Counted from the stretch's first letter, positions 43,829 to 52,055 are shown. The stretch is 64,000 nt of DNA from GCA-2706205 sp964215955 (GCA_964215955.1 CAXPDR010000025.1:1-64000), one strand, 5' to 3'. A program made the numbers and translations. The notes: a model not told the origin generated them from the sequence alone.

Positions 43829-44758
43829 GTGTATATAAATCAGTTAAGAATATTTTCATTTTTTCTAATCATTAGTGTTTTGTTTGGAATCCCAAAAGCT
43901 TCTGTGGCTTCTATTGGTGAATGTGAAATAAAAAATGCTTATCTTGAATTAGTGGGTAATTACTCGGCGCTGGGCAGACATTATGAAACCTCTCCGCGTA
44001 TTGTTGAAGTTGCCTATGAATTAAGAGAAAGTTTGTTGTTAGCTAAAACTAAAGTTCATGAAGTTATTGGGCACAGTTTTGGAGATATAGCGGAAATTCA
44101 ATTGCGAACTAAAAGTATAAGGTCAATTGTTTCTAAGTTAAAAAGAAAATCTACTAACGAAGAATTAAGTCCGGATCTGGTAAAAGATGGTCTTGGAATT
44201 AGATTCATTACCTCAGGCAGAACCAACACCAATCAAATTGTAAATGAATTAACCAGACTAATAAAGTCAGGGGAGATTGAAATTCTTGAAATTGAAAATT
44301 ACCATGGGGTTGGTGTAATTCCTTACTTAAATCAAAACCAAGTAAATACTTTGGTTCAAAACCAAAAACGTAAATCGATTAATCCAAAAGTTCTTAAGGG
44401 GGAAGACCTACATAAGGACTCCGGCTATACTACAACCCAATTAAATGTCCGATTTAGAGATGGTACTTTAGCAGAATTACAAATTAGAGGAAATAGGGTT
44501 CAAGAAATTTCAGAACTTGAGCATATTGCCTATGATGTGAGAAAGGGAAAGGATCTAACTAATCTAGAAAAGATTCATAAATATAAAAAATATATTCGTG
44601 AAATTAAATTGTTAACTAATACTCAATACGATTTATATAGGACTTACCTACAAGAATTTTATGCTTACGCTAGAAAATTAGAAGAGGGAATACCGGCCGT
44701 TGTTCCAAAGTTACCACTTGGAATTTCTAGACTATTGGCACTGGATGAATTGCTATAA
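43829..44758 (+). CDS. Exported RelA/SpoT-like (p)ppGpp synthetase domain protein
   Basis: Signal peptide (residues 6-28, FSFFLIISVLFGIPKASVASIG). The rest, about 280 residues, is a RelA/SpoT synthetase-like domain: LRTKSIRSIVSKL (G-loop Arg/Lys/Ser), then KDGLGIRF with the metal-binding Asp, then GYTTTQLNV where synthetases have GYRSxH, and AELQIRG with the catalytic Glu of the ExQxR motif. ELEHIAYDVRKG follows. No HD hydrolase, TGS or ACT domain is present. The start is GTG 43829 without a ribosome site. Secreted nucleotide synthetases of this superfamily exist as antibacterial toxins (Tas1), so an effector role is plausible. Function remains inferred. Confidence 0.65.
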   Translation: MYINQLRIFSFFLIISVLFGIPKASVASIGECEIKNAYLELVGNYSALGRHYETSPRIVEVAYELRESLLLAKTKVHEVIGHSFGDIAEIQLRTKSIRSIVSKLKRKSTNEELSPDLVKDGLGIRFITSGRTNTNQIVNELTRLIKSGEIEILEIENYHGVGVIPYLNQNQVNTLVQNQKRKSINPKVLKGEDLHKDSGYTTTQLNVRFRDGTLAELQIRGNRVQEISELEHIAYDVRKGKDLTNLEKIHKYKKYIREIKLLTNTQYDLYRTYLQEFYAYARKLEEGIPAVVPKLPLGISRLLALDELL

Positions 44759-44790
44759 ATATTATTAATTTAATATGAAAATCAATTTTT

Positions 44791-44818
44791 TAAAGTTTAA
44801 GAACTAAGTTACCGAAAA
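44791..44818 (+). promoter_or_regulatory. Sigma-28-like promoter of the NadD/CoaD-like gene
   Basis: TAAAGTTT (44791-44798, exact flagellar sigma -35), 12 nt, ACCGAAAA (44811-44818, 6 of 8 to GCCGATAA), then 7 nt to the ATG. Spacing is one base longer than the optimum. Confidence 0.45.
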
Positions 44819-44825
44819 TAATAGA

Positions 44826-46343
44826 ATGAAATATTTAAGTAAGTATTTTAAACTATTAATTTTCTGCATTTTATTTGTAAGTGCTCAAGGTTCAATTACA
44901 GATTCTGATGTTATGTGGTATTCTGGATCTTTTGATCCTCCGACTCTAGGTCATGTCGAAATCATTAGGGATATTGCTAAAAAAAGTAATGGTCCAATTT
45001 ATCTTACCGTTAATCATAATACGGGTAAGAACTTCAATGCTTCAGTTCGTGAAAGAATTAAAATGCTTAAAGAAGTTTTTAAGGATCATGAAAATATTCA
45101 TATCCTTAGAGAACCTATAGAAGGTAGAAGAGCTTTTGTAAATAAGTTGAGCCAGCTTCATGATGCAAAAGTCGTCATGGCCGTTGGTGAAGATGTTATT
45201 GAGAAAAATTATAAACTTCTAGGAGATTTAGAAAATCTATCTTTTCTTTTATACGATAGACCTGGGCAAGAAACAACTTTTGTTCCTAATGGGGTTTCAC
45301 CAATTATAAACGAAAAGCAACCTGTGGTTGGTCTTTCTTCGACTGCAGTAAGAGATTTGATCATAAAAGGTGAAAGTCCAAGTCATTTATTAACTCCTGA
45401 AGTAGATTCTTATATTAAACAACATAAACTCTATCAAAGTCTTGAATTAGATAAAGAGAGAATGCTACAAGCTTTCAAGATTCTCATCCAAAATAACTTT
45501 CCGTCTATTGATCAAAATACGTTTGAGAGGTTTGATTTCAAGGGTACTCAGTCTCTTGGTGGACAGAAGGATGCATTGATAAGGTGGTTTTTAAAAAACG
45601 CTAATATACCTGATGATAAAAAAGGAAAGTATATTTCATTTTTGGAGAGTAAATTAGGTGAAAAATTTGAACCCATAAGCTTTGTCTCTAAAGAGAAAAT
45701 TTTTAGCGAAGAAAAGACAATTCAAAAAATTGAGTATTATAGAAATAAATATAATATAAACATCCCTTTTCCTTTAACACCATTAAGTTCATCCGACTTC
45801 GAAGATTACATTACTTTTCACCTTGCAAAAGATAAAAGCATTAAATTAGAGGACTTAAATATTTCCAAAGATAGAACTCCCTTAATCTGGGATTCTAGAA
45901 AACAATTAATGGAAATAAACAAATATTCTAAAGATACCTCTTTTATTACGATTTGCCATATCCAAAATGGACATTGTTTTTATGCTTTGCCTGAAAACGC
46001 TAAATATTCAGATGGCTCACCTGTACCAAGAGAACTTACACTTTATGATTATAAATTGCCAGGGCGTCCAGAATTTACACCACATAGACAAATGATGGAG
46101 CACCTTGGTTTATGGAGCTATGATAAACCTATCTGGGAGCAGAATAAAAATTATCGTGGCGGAAGCTTTAAAGTGACAGATGCTGGCATTGAAATAAATA
46201 CAACAAGTGGGCAATTAAACAGGCCATATGATGGATATCCTAGTAAAAAAATGAATAATGATGATGCTAAACTGTTTAAAAAGTCTATAAATCGTAATTT
46301 AAAAGTATATTGCTATAAAAGGGCTCTCCAAGATCTTTTGTAA
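44826..46343 (+). CDS. Exported NadD/CoaD-like nucleotidyltransferase with a large C-terminal extension
   Basis: Signal peptide (residues 4-22, ending SAQG). Residues about 28-200 form a nucleotidyltransferase of the HxGH class: WYSGSFDPPTLGHVEII at the start, ARVGED-type segment VMAVGEDVIE, and the closing LSSTAVRDLI equivalent to ISSTxVR. Nicotinate mononucleotide and pantetheine-phosphate adenylyltransferases have this design; the exact substrate is open. The last 300 residues are unlike any family I know. It is exported, unlike NadD/CoaD, and lies next to the exported Rel-like gene. 505 residues versus about 200 for the catalytic domain. Confidence 0.65.
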   Translation: MKYLSKYFKLLIFCILFVSAQGSITDSDVMWYSGSFDPPTLGHVEIIRDIAKKSNGPIYLTVNHNTGKNFNASVRERIKMLKEVFKDHENIHILREPIEGRRAFVNKLSQLHDAKVVMAVGEDVIEKNYKLLGDLENLSFLLYDRPGQETTFVPNGVSPIINEKQPVVGLSSTAVRDLIIKGESPSHLLTPEVDSYIKQHKLYQSLELDKERMLQAFKILIQNNFPSIDQNTFERFDFKGTQSLGGQKDALIRWFLKNANIPDDKKGKYISFLESKLGEKFEPISFVSKEKIFSEEKTIQKIEYYRNKYNINIPFPLTPLSSSDFEDYITFHLAKDKSIKLEDLNISKDRTPLIWDSRKQLMEINKYSKDTSFITICHIQNGHCFYALPENAKYSDGSPVPRELTLYDYKLPGRPEFTPHRQMMEHLGLWSYDKPIWEQNKNYRGGSFKVTDAGIEINTTSGQLNRPYDGYPSKKMNNDDAKLFKKSINRNLKVYCYKRALQDLL

Positions 46344-46433
46344 ACTAAGAACCTTCTCATGAAACGGAAAAGTTTGCAAAAGATTATTATTCGGGAAGTA
46401 TTTCGCGTTTAAGGTTTCGCATTTCATCTAAAA

Positions 46434-47246
46434 TCAAGCATCAAATAAGTGCTTATTAAACTCTTGGATATGTTCAGGTAATAATTCAGAATTTGGCGTA
46501 ACTAGGTAAATAAATTCTTTAGAAAATATCCCTATAGATTTTTTGTAAATGTGATGGTTGTTGGACACCAACGAGGAAGAAACTATCGATACTCCTAGAC
46601 CCTTTTCTACCAATTTTAATTGGGCAAGGGGAGAGTTAACCTTAATAATAGTAGATGATTTGTTTATTCTTTTTTTATAGGCGTAATTTATTAGATAGTC
46701 TTTATCTTCAACGATAATCCATTTTTTTTTGTTAATATTACTAAGAGAGATCCTTTCTTTACTTATCAGGACTGGTTGTTCTGAATAAATTTTTCTGGAT
46801 GTTAATAGATCTGTTTGAATATTTTTGTTGTAAATGCCAATATCTAATTCACCATTTTTAAGCATAGTTGTTATTTGGGATGGTGAAGTTGAAGTGATTT
46901 CAAAATCTATCTCACTGCTTTGGTAATGCTTTTGAAGTATATTCGGTAACCACTCCTCTAAACATGGGGCAAGTACCCCAATTCTAATTTTCTTTTTTAA
47001 CTTTAAACTAAGTGCCTCAGAGGTCTTTTCTTTAAACGCTATTGCAATGCTGTAGATCTTTTTCCCCGCTAAAGTTAAGACGACCCTTTGAGGGGACCGG
47101 ATAAAGAGTTGGGTATCTACACTTTGTTCAAATAATTTGACCTGCCTACTGATGGCCGCAGGAGTTATATTTAACTCTTTTGCAGCAATAGTGAAGTTTA
47201 AATGCTTTGCTGCACTTAAAAATGCATCTAAGTACCTATAATCCAT
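46434..47246 (-). CDS. LysR-family transcriptional regulator
   Basis: N-terminal winged HTH: YRYLDAFLSAAKHLNFTIAAKELNITPAAISRQVKLFEQSVDTQLFIRS. A substrate-binding domain of about 200 residues follows, with LKNGELDIGIYNK and the KLVEKGLGVSIV segment. 270 residues, slightly short. Start is ATG 47246; upstream in-frame codons (to 47333) have no family match. Divergent from the gene for a small exported protein at 47352, a likely target. No conserved effector-specific residue is identifiable. Confidence 0.85.
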   Translation of the reverse strand: MDYRYLDAFLSAAKHLNFTIAAKELNITPAAISRQVKLFEQSVDTQLFIRSPQRVVLTLAGKKIYSIAIAFKEKTSEALSLKLKKKIRIGVLAPCLEEWLPNILQKHYQSSEIDFEITSTSPSQITTMLKNGELDIGIYNKNIQTDLLTSRKIYSEQPVLISKERISLSNINKKKWIIVEDKDYLINYAYKKRINKSSTIIKVNSPLAQLKLVEKGLGVSIVSSSLVSNNHHIYKKSIGIFSKEFIYLVTPNSELLPEHIQEFNKHLFDA

Positions 47247-47351
47247 ATAACCATATATAAAAAATTTAAATATAAAGTCAATTAAATTTAAATTTTCATA
47301 ACTATTTTTCACAGCTAAAAAGGGTGAATACAAATTCTTTGGAGGATTATT

Positions 47352-48152
47352 ATGAAAACAATTATGATTTTAACCTTATTTTTTAGTTCCCTAATAAATA
47401 GCTTACAAGCGAAGGAGATTACTGTTTATGAGTATAAAACTTTAGTAGATTTTAACAATTTATACTCGTTGGGCGTCGATGTTAAACCTGAAGATTTTAA
47501 TATTCCATATGACTATCATAATCAGTATAAGCTTATAACAAAGTATTATTTTCCCGCCAAGATTTATGGGACTTCGGAAAGGCGTGATCATGAGAATCCA
47601 TCAGAGTGTTACTGGGGTCATTGTCAGCGAGTTAGTCCCTATAGCTTATCAAGCATCAATTTTGAAGATGAGGACTTTAAGGTTGAATATCAGCTTATAA
47701 ATTTAAAAAGCAACCAACTGGTAGGTAAGGATAGTGCTAAAATGGGTTTATGGGCAGATGATATAAAATCTAATCTTGGACAGGACCCACTCTTTACTTC
47801 TGAAGAAACACGATTTCAAAAAATTTGGATAAAAAAGCTTGATGGAGATTCGTTTTTTGGGGCAACCTTTTTCCTTGATAAAGAGAAAACCAGCCTAAAA
47901 ATTAACTTCGATGAATATGCTATAAAGAGGTTTAACAAGGGAAGAAGGGATGAGTTAAGAAGAATTAAAGATAATACCTATGAACTAAGTCTTAAGCCAA
48001 ATAAATCTGAAACAAAAACTCAATTCATTTCAAGGGGGGCATCACTTAATACCTGGAATGATTTTGGGCAAATAGTATGGGTTTCAGGACCTGGCAGAAA
48101 AGATCAACAATTGGTAGATGTATTTGTAAAAGAATATAAAATAATTAAATAA
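47352..48152 (+). CDS. Exported protein of unknown function
   Basis: Signal peptide (MKTIMILTLFFSSLINSLQA), then 246 residues of mixed strands and helices with two Cys near residue 93 (SECYWGHCQR), which could form a disulfide or bind a metal. No family recognised. GGAGG ribosome site just before the ATG. It is divergent from the LysR regulator with about 100 bp between starts, so regulation by it is plausible. Confidence 0.6.
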   Translation: MKTIMILTLFFSSLINSLQAKEITVYEYKTLVDFNNLYSLGVDVKPEDFNIPYDYHNQYKLITKYYFPAKIYGTSERRDHENPSECYWGHCQRVSPYSLSSINFEDEDFKVEYQLINLKSNQLVGKDSAKMGLWADDIKSNLGQDPLFTSEETRFQKIWIKKLDGDSFFGATFFLDKEKTSLKINFDEYAIKRFNKGRRDELRRIKDNTYELSLKPNKSETKTQFISRGASLNTWNDFGQIVWVSGPGRKDQQLVDVFVKEYKIIK

Positions 48153-48169
48153 TTATTGGGGTATAACTT

Positions 48170-48240
48170 AAGGTTCCAGGTTCCAAGTCAGGATGTGATG
48201 TATTTAATGCTTCGAATTCCGAAATAGAACCAGGAACCTT
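48170..48240. repeat. Imperfect inverted repeat downstream of the 47352 gene
   Basis: AAGGTTCCAGGTTC (48170-48183) and GAACCAGGAACCTT (48227-48240) are complementary except for one base, 43 nt apart. It could be a terminator-like or remnant element; the rest of this short gap holds nothing else. Confidence 0.4.
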
Positions 48241-48288
48241 GATGTAAATTAGAGTAAATAAAACTAATTTCAAGACCGGAGTTGAATA

Positions 48289-48768
48289 TTACATATTCTT
48301 AGTACACGAGCTAAATTTAGCTGTGCGATTGATATCACCTGATTGAGTCAAGATGTGAATATCAAAAGAACCTTCAAGCAACTTTAAATCTACATTGAAA
48401 TCAAAATATATTTGCTTATTAGCTAGTTCTAAAGAGCATTGAGAGTAGATATAAAACTTTCCAGAATAACCTCTAATTTCATTTTCATCAGTACTACAAA
48501 AAGTGACTTTATGTCCTCCTCGAATAAAAGGCTCTTCAATAGTTCTAGAGTATATTCTTTCAAGGCTATTTCTAAATGTTCCATCGCCATTAGGAATCTT
48601 TTTAATATAATCAATTGTTGAAATCTGATTATTCCTTTGTTCAACAACAATTTGACTAGAAGGCCATGTCGGAGGCTTTAAATTATCTTCGATATCACAA
48701 GTAATAGGTGCAGCTATTGATAATATATTATTAAGCAAAATAGACAGTGTTACTATAAAAAGCTTCAT
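48289..48768 (-). CDS. Small exported protein, unknown function
   Basis: Signal peptide (MKLFIVTLSILLNNILSIA), then 140 residues with Cys in ITCDIEDN, TFCSTDEN, QCSLEL and FSSCTKN, which suggests two disulfides. Beta-rich, no family recognised. AGGGGA ribosome site upstream of the ATG. It stands alone between the LysR-linked gene and a 466-bp non-coding stretch. Confidence 0.6.
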   Translation of the reverse strand: MKLFIVTLSILLNNILSIAAPITCDIEDNLKPPTWPSSQIVVEQRNNQISTIDYIKKIPNGDGTFRNSLERIYSRTIEEPFIRGGHKVTFCSTDENEIRGYSGKFYIYSQCSLELANKQIYFDFNVDLKLLEGSFDIHILTQSGDINRTAKFSSCTKNM

Positions 48769-49096
48769 TTTTTTCCCCTAAAGTACATGTTCATAAAAAG
48801 GCTAATCTAGAAGAAAAAGTTAGTCAATTATCAATAGAAAAGCATTAGATGACGCAAAGGTGTGTTTATAGAAAGAAGTCCCATACTTCTAAATAGAATG
48901 TTCCAAATGGCTTTGTTTGGCTTTTTTGGGCAACTAAGTTTATGATTTTAAAGAGTTCCGACCACTTCCACCATCAGATTTTGATTGTTAAGCCCCAAAA
49001 TAGAAAAAAATAATAATAACAATAACTTGTTTTCAATAACTTATCTTTATTTTGCGCTTCGTACCTTTCTAGGACTTTCCTGAATTTTCTTGAGGA

Positions 49097-49125
49097 GTCT
49101 ACTTTTAGTCTACTCTGTGTCTACT
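49097..49125. promoter_or_regulatory. Three GTCTACT heptamers at 11-bp spacing
   Basis: GTCTACT occurs at 49097-49103, 49108-49114 and 49119-49125, an exact 11-bp period. That is the geometry of OmpR/PhoB-type response regulator sites (7-bp units with 4-bp spacers). It lies in the 466-bp gap between 48769 and 49234; the first 300 bp of that gap is AT-rich with no recognisable gene. Confidence 0.45.
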
Positions 49126-49159
49126 GTTCGGGAAAATGTACTTAATCATGGACTACACA

Positions 49160-49239
49160 AGCGTAGTTAGGACACCTATATATCATGTGGGAGCTGACTA
49201 CGCTAAGTTCTCAAAGAACTCATAATATAAGCTTATGAG
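49160..49239 (+). promoter_or_regulatory. Structured leader before the small basic ORF
   Basis: Three stems in succession: AGCGTAGTTAG with CTGACTACGCT (49160-49170 / 49194-49204), AGTTCT/AGAACT (49206-49220) and CTCATAA/TTATGAG (49219-49239). The last stem includes part of the Shine-Dalgarno of the 49250 ORF, so translation could be controlled by folding. Confidence 0.35.
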
Positions 49240-49249
49240 GAACTTAAAA

Positions 49250-49447
49250 ATGAAAACAAAAAGTAAAAAACAAAAGAGAAGAGCTAGAAGAAGTGAAGTT
49301 AAGAAAGTTTCTAAAGAGGCCAGAATCTTAAACTTTGATAAAGTTGGTGAATGGAGAATTGTGTTATCATTTTTTACTATAGTCCAACCCCATTTAACTC
49401 CGACATTTATGCGACATTTTGTTTTGTCGTATAAATATCAATACTGA
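49250..49447 (+). CDS. Small basic protein of uncertain reality
   Basis: 65 residues; the first 25 are dominated by Lys and Arg (MKTKSKKQKRRARRSEVKK), the rest is hydrophobic and aromatic. GAGG 9 nt before ATG 49250 supports translation, and a folded leader precedes it. No family. Its last 10 bp overlap the convergent Rel-domain gene. It could equally be a spurious frame; only the ribosome site and leader favour it. Confidence 0.35.
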   Translation: MKTKSKKQKRRARRSEVKKVSKEARILNFDKVGEWRIVLSFFTIVQPHLTPTFMRHFVLSYKYQY

Positions 49448-50439
49448 TCAAGGATAATTTTGGAAAGAATCTCTAGTAATTTACTGGTATTTAAAAAGTA
49501 ATTCGGATAAGTTTTTTGTATTTTACTTACATCATCCACATTAACAAAGACTATATTTATATTTTTACCATCTCTATTTTCTAATTCTTTTTTAGTATAA
49601 ATTTCAATTGCAGTTGTTACATCCTTTTTGTTAAAGAATTCAACTCTAGTCGTATTGTCTTTTAAGTTAAGCTCTAATATTGCATATTTACCTTGTTTTC
49701 CGGTTTCATTATGTTTTTTAGAAATAACTTCTATACTATTGGTTGAAGCATTAAGCTGCTCTATTACCTTTAGATCTTTAATAACCTTTTTTAGTTTTGA
49801 TTTAATTTGTTTTTCCGTAAGATTTAAATGATCCTTAATAGGGGAGCATTCTTCTTTTATAGCAAAGTAAGAGCTTAGAAGGTTGAAAAACACCTTCCAT
49901 CTCTCATTACCTTCGCCAGTTTTAAAAGATGTATTTTGTAACTCTCCATAAATCTCAACAGCTGTGGCCCAAATATGTTGAAGTTCAGTTCTTAATTGAA
50001 TTTCCACCATAGTTTTTTTATCACTTTGATAAATGAGATGTATTCCTCTATAGCCATCATCTTTAGGATAATTGTGGTAGTTGTCTAATCTTTTAATGAC
50101 ATGTCTACTTGGTAGACCTCTAAGAGTAGCAAAAGCTGATTGCAGAAGTTTATGGTCTTTTAAGACAACCCTAAGTCCAGCAATATCTTGGAGAGTACTT
50201 AGTCTCATTGTTGAAAAACGTTTAAGTTTTATTTGAATGGAGTCTATTCTTTTTAACCGCCTTGAAAGAGTCACTATATGTGTACTATTTATTTTTGATT
50301 TTAATTTGGAGTGATAGTATTCAATACTTGGAGAAAAATTGTTTCTCCACTCTAGGAGATCATTTAAATCTTCTTTTTCGAGGTCGTTATTCTTTTTAAG
50401 TTTGTTACCAATTTGATCTATTTTAGAGTTACTAATCAT
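49438..50439 (-). CDS. Cytoplasmic RelA/SpoT-domain protein (small alarmone synthetase or ToxSAS-like)
   Basis: Residues 40-190 form a RelA/SpoT synthetase domain: SRRLKRIDSIQIKL (G-loop Arg/Lys/Ser), LQDIAGLRVV (metal Asp), DDGYRGIHLIY and VEIQLRTELQHIWATAVE (catalytic Glu and His-x-Trp). The C-terminal 140 residues (from about 195) have no match I can name. There is no signal peptide, HD hydrolase or TGS domain. Stand-alone proteins of this class are either (p)ppGpp synthetases or toxins such as ToxSAS/CapRel acting in phage defence. No antitoxin gene is adjacent on the same strand. Leaderless promoter upstream. Confidence 0.75.
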   Translation of the reverse strand: MISNSKIDQIGNKLKKNNDLEKEDLNDLLEWRNNFSPSIEYYHSKLKSKINSTHIVTLSRRLKRIDSIQIKLKRFSTMRLSTLQDIAGLRVVLKDHKLLQSAFATLRGLPSRHVIKRLDNYHNYPKDDGYRGIHLIYQSDKKTMVEIQLRTELQHIWATAVEIYGELQNTSFKTGEGNERWKVFFNLLSSYFAIKEECSPIKDHLNLTEKQIKSKLKKVIKDLKVIEQLNASTNSIEVISKKHNETGKQGKYAILELNLKDNTTRVEFFNKKDVTTAIEIYTKKELENRDGKNINIVFVNVDDVSKIQKTYPNYFLNTSKLLEILSKIILDQY

Positions 50440-50445
50440 ACTAGT

Positions 50446-50490
50446 ATTATCGAGTTTTAGCTTTTTTTTATCAAGAAAAAAAAGCTAAAA
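50446..50490 (-). promoter_or_regulatory. Promoter of the Rel-domain gene inside a perfect hairpin
   Basis: Minus strand: TTGATA (50469-50474), 17 nt, GATAAT (50446-50451), then 6 nt to the ATG, so the message should be leaderless. The -35 lies in the 6-nt loop region of a 15-bp perfect inverted repeat (50455-50469 with 50476-50490). The remainder of the gap to 50609 is AT-rich with nothing recognisable. Confidence 0.6.
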
Positions 50491-50608
50491 GCTATATAAG
50501 TACATGTAAATACAATGATGTAATATTGATTGGTAGGTTTCATTACTATTTATACTGTCAAATATAATGAACCATTTTGAGTTTAAGTGGCTTATGTTGA
50601 TGACTAAT

Positions 50609-50706
50609 TTATTACATTCAGAATAATTAAGTTTATTCTCTATCAATTTGATCCGTTAAGCACCATATACGACAAACTAACTTCTTTGATTAAAGAGAGA
50701 TTTTAA
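50609..50706 (+). repeat. Duplicated upstream region, copy 1
   Basis: About 98 bp nearly identical to 55444-55541; both sit directly upstream of a family A lipoprotein gene. Both contain an inverted repeat AGAATAA-N6-TTATTCT (here 50620-50639), the TTTGATCCGTTAAGCA segment and a small TCTTTGATTAAAGA stem-loop before the ATG. The similarity continues into the coding sequence, so this is one end of a segmental duplication that includes regulatory DNA. Confidence 0.8.
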
Positions 50707-51174
50707 ATGAAGTACCTACTTCTTCTATTTTTAACAATGGGCTGCTTTAGAGAACCTACAATTAAAGAAATGATGGGCCCTGATAAAGATGGAAATGGTG
50801 TACGAGATGACATTGATGAATACATAAATGAAATAACAAAAGATGAAGATGAGAGAAATGCTTTTAAGCAGTATGCGAAGTATTTAAGGCTTGGTTTTAA
50901 ATATTATAATGATAAAGAGAAATCGATTGAAAACTCACATAAGTCATCCCAAGCATTAGGTTGTGTATCTCATGTTTGGCGTGAGTATCATAGTGGGTGG
51001 AAAGAAGGTCGAAAATATGTGACATATATTGATGAAATCTATGCTAAGTCCTTTAATAGTAAAAAGTCGCTTTTTGTTGAAGCAAAGATTAATGGACACT
51101 TTTCAGGTCAAATGACAATGAACGGAAAGTATGCACACGAAGATTGTGAATTTAAACTAAGAAAGAAGTACTGA
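50707..51174 (+). CDS. Family A lipoprotein with calcium-loop-like motif, copy 1
   Basis: Lipobox LTMGC (Cys13) after a short signal. Residues 26-35 read DKDGNGVRDD, a DxDGNGxxDD loop of the EF-hand/thrombospondin type-3 calcium-binding kind. The rest is helical with two further Cys (GCVSH, DCEFK). 155 residues, no named family. It is followed 2 bp later by a family B gene, to which it is probably translationally coupled. Copy 2 at 55542 is highly similar at the DNA level in the first 80 codons and at the 3' end. Confidence 0.7.
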   Translation: MKYLLLLFLTMGCFREPTIKEMMGPDKDGNGVRDDIDEYINEITKDEDERNAFKQYAKYLRLGFKYYNDKEKSIENSHKSSQALGCVSHVWREYHSGWKEGRKYVTYIDEIYAKSFNSKKSLFVEAKINGHFSGQMTMNGKYAHEDCEFKLRKKY

Positions 51175-51176
51175 AG

Positions 51177-52055
51177 ATGATCAAGCTGATACTTATAATT
51201 TGTGTATTCTTTCTATCAATCAATACAAGCTTTGCTCTTGATTATTATCAAATGGTCTTTTTGGATAGAAAGTATTTAAGCAGCGAGGATGTACACTCTA
51301 AGTCAGAAGACCACAGGCGTATATATGTTGATATCGGTGATATCTTGCCAAAAAAGTTAAATGAATTTATTGGAAAAGAATTTATAGTTGTTAAAGAGTC
51401 AGGGGAAGTCCTAACACTTAAGTTTGAAAAAGTAGTATTTTTTAATGGGTTTCAAGTAGTTAATCAGGAATATCATCCGAAAAAATTTCCGTTTTTATTG
51501 TTAGAAAAACCAAAGGGAAGTAAATTGCATGCAAGTGGCCTAATCGCTTTTCCAAAAGGTAAGTATAAAATTAGTTATGAACCTATCAAGTTCCCATATT
51601 TACAGTATGAGGAATTCAAAAAAATAGAAAAAAAATTAAAAGAAACCAACATTAAATCACCCGAAAGGTTCGATAGAGTTGGTGAAAGTATATCTGGGAT
51701 AAGTGAGGATAAGCAATGGGTTAAAGTTGCTAGGTTTAGTAGTGAAGATTCAAATGGAGATATCTTCGTTGGAATTGTTTTTAAAGGCCAGGTTTTGGAA
51801 AAATTCTCTGGGGTCGGTAAACATAATGTTGTGGTTAGTGGGGTTGTTACGGTGCAAGATAAAAAATATTTATTAGTATACGAGAGAGTTGAATTTAATT
51901 TTTCATCTTTTCCTGTTCTGTATGAATTTGATAATGGGAAGGTCGGGAAAAGAATTTCTCCACTTAATCTTCCTAATTATATCGATAGGGATATTCTTCA
52001 AGGGGTGGAAGAAGAACGTGAGCGTCAACTTAGTGAGGCTGCGGAAGAAGAATAA
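51177..52055 (+). CDS. Family B exported protein, divergent copy
   Basis: Signal peptide MIKLILIICVFFLSINTSFA then LDYY, shared with four other copies in this cluster. The mature part is more divergent but keeps the two lobes: NEFIGKEFIVVKESGEVLTLKFEK and GIVFKGQVLEKFSGVGKHNVVVSGVVTVQDKKYLLVYERVE...SFPVLYEFDNGKVGKRISP. The last 25 residues are an acidic, Glu-rich tail not seen in the others. Exported, probably beta-rich; unknown function. No known domain. It follows copy 1 of family A by 2 bp. Confidence 0.7.
   Translation: MIKLILIICVFFLSINTSFALDYYQMVFLDRKYLSSEDVHSKSEDHRRIYVDIGDILPKKLNEFIGKEFIVVKESGEVLTLKFEKVVFFNGFQVVNQEYHPKKFPFLLLEKPKGSKLHASGLIAFPKGKYKISYEPIKFPYLQYEEFKKIEKKLKETNIKSPERFDRVGESISGISEDKQWVKVARFSSEDSNGDIFVGIVFKGQVLEKFSGVGKHNVVVSGVVTVQDKKYLLVYERVEFNFSSFPVLYEFDNGKVGKRISPLNLPNYIDRDILQGVEEERERQLSEAAEEE

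Noticed and set aside
48429..48650. Second minus-strand frame inside the 48289 gene
   Set aside because: Lacks a signal peptide and ribosome site; the longer frame has both.
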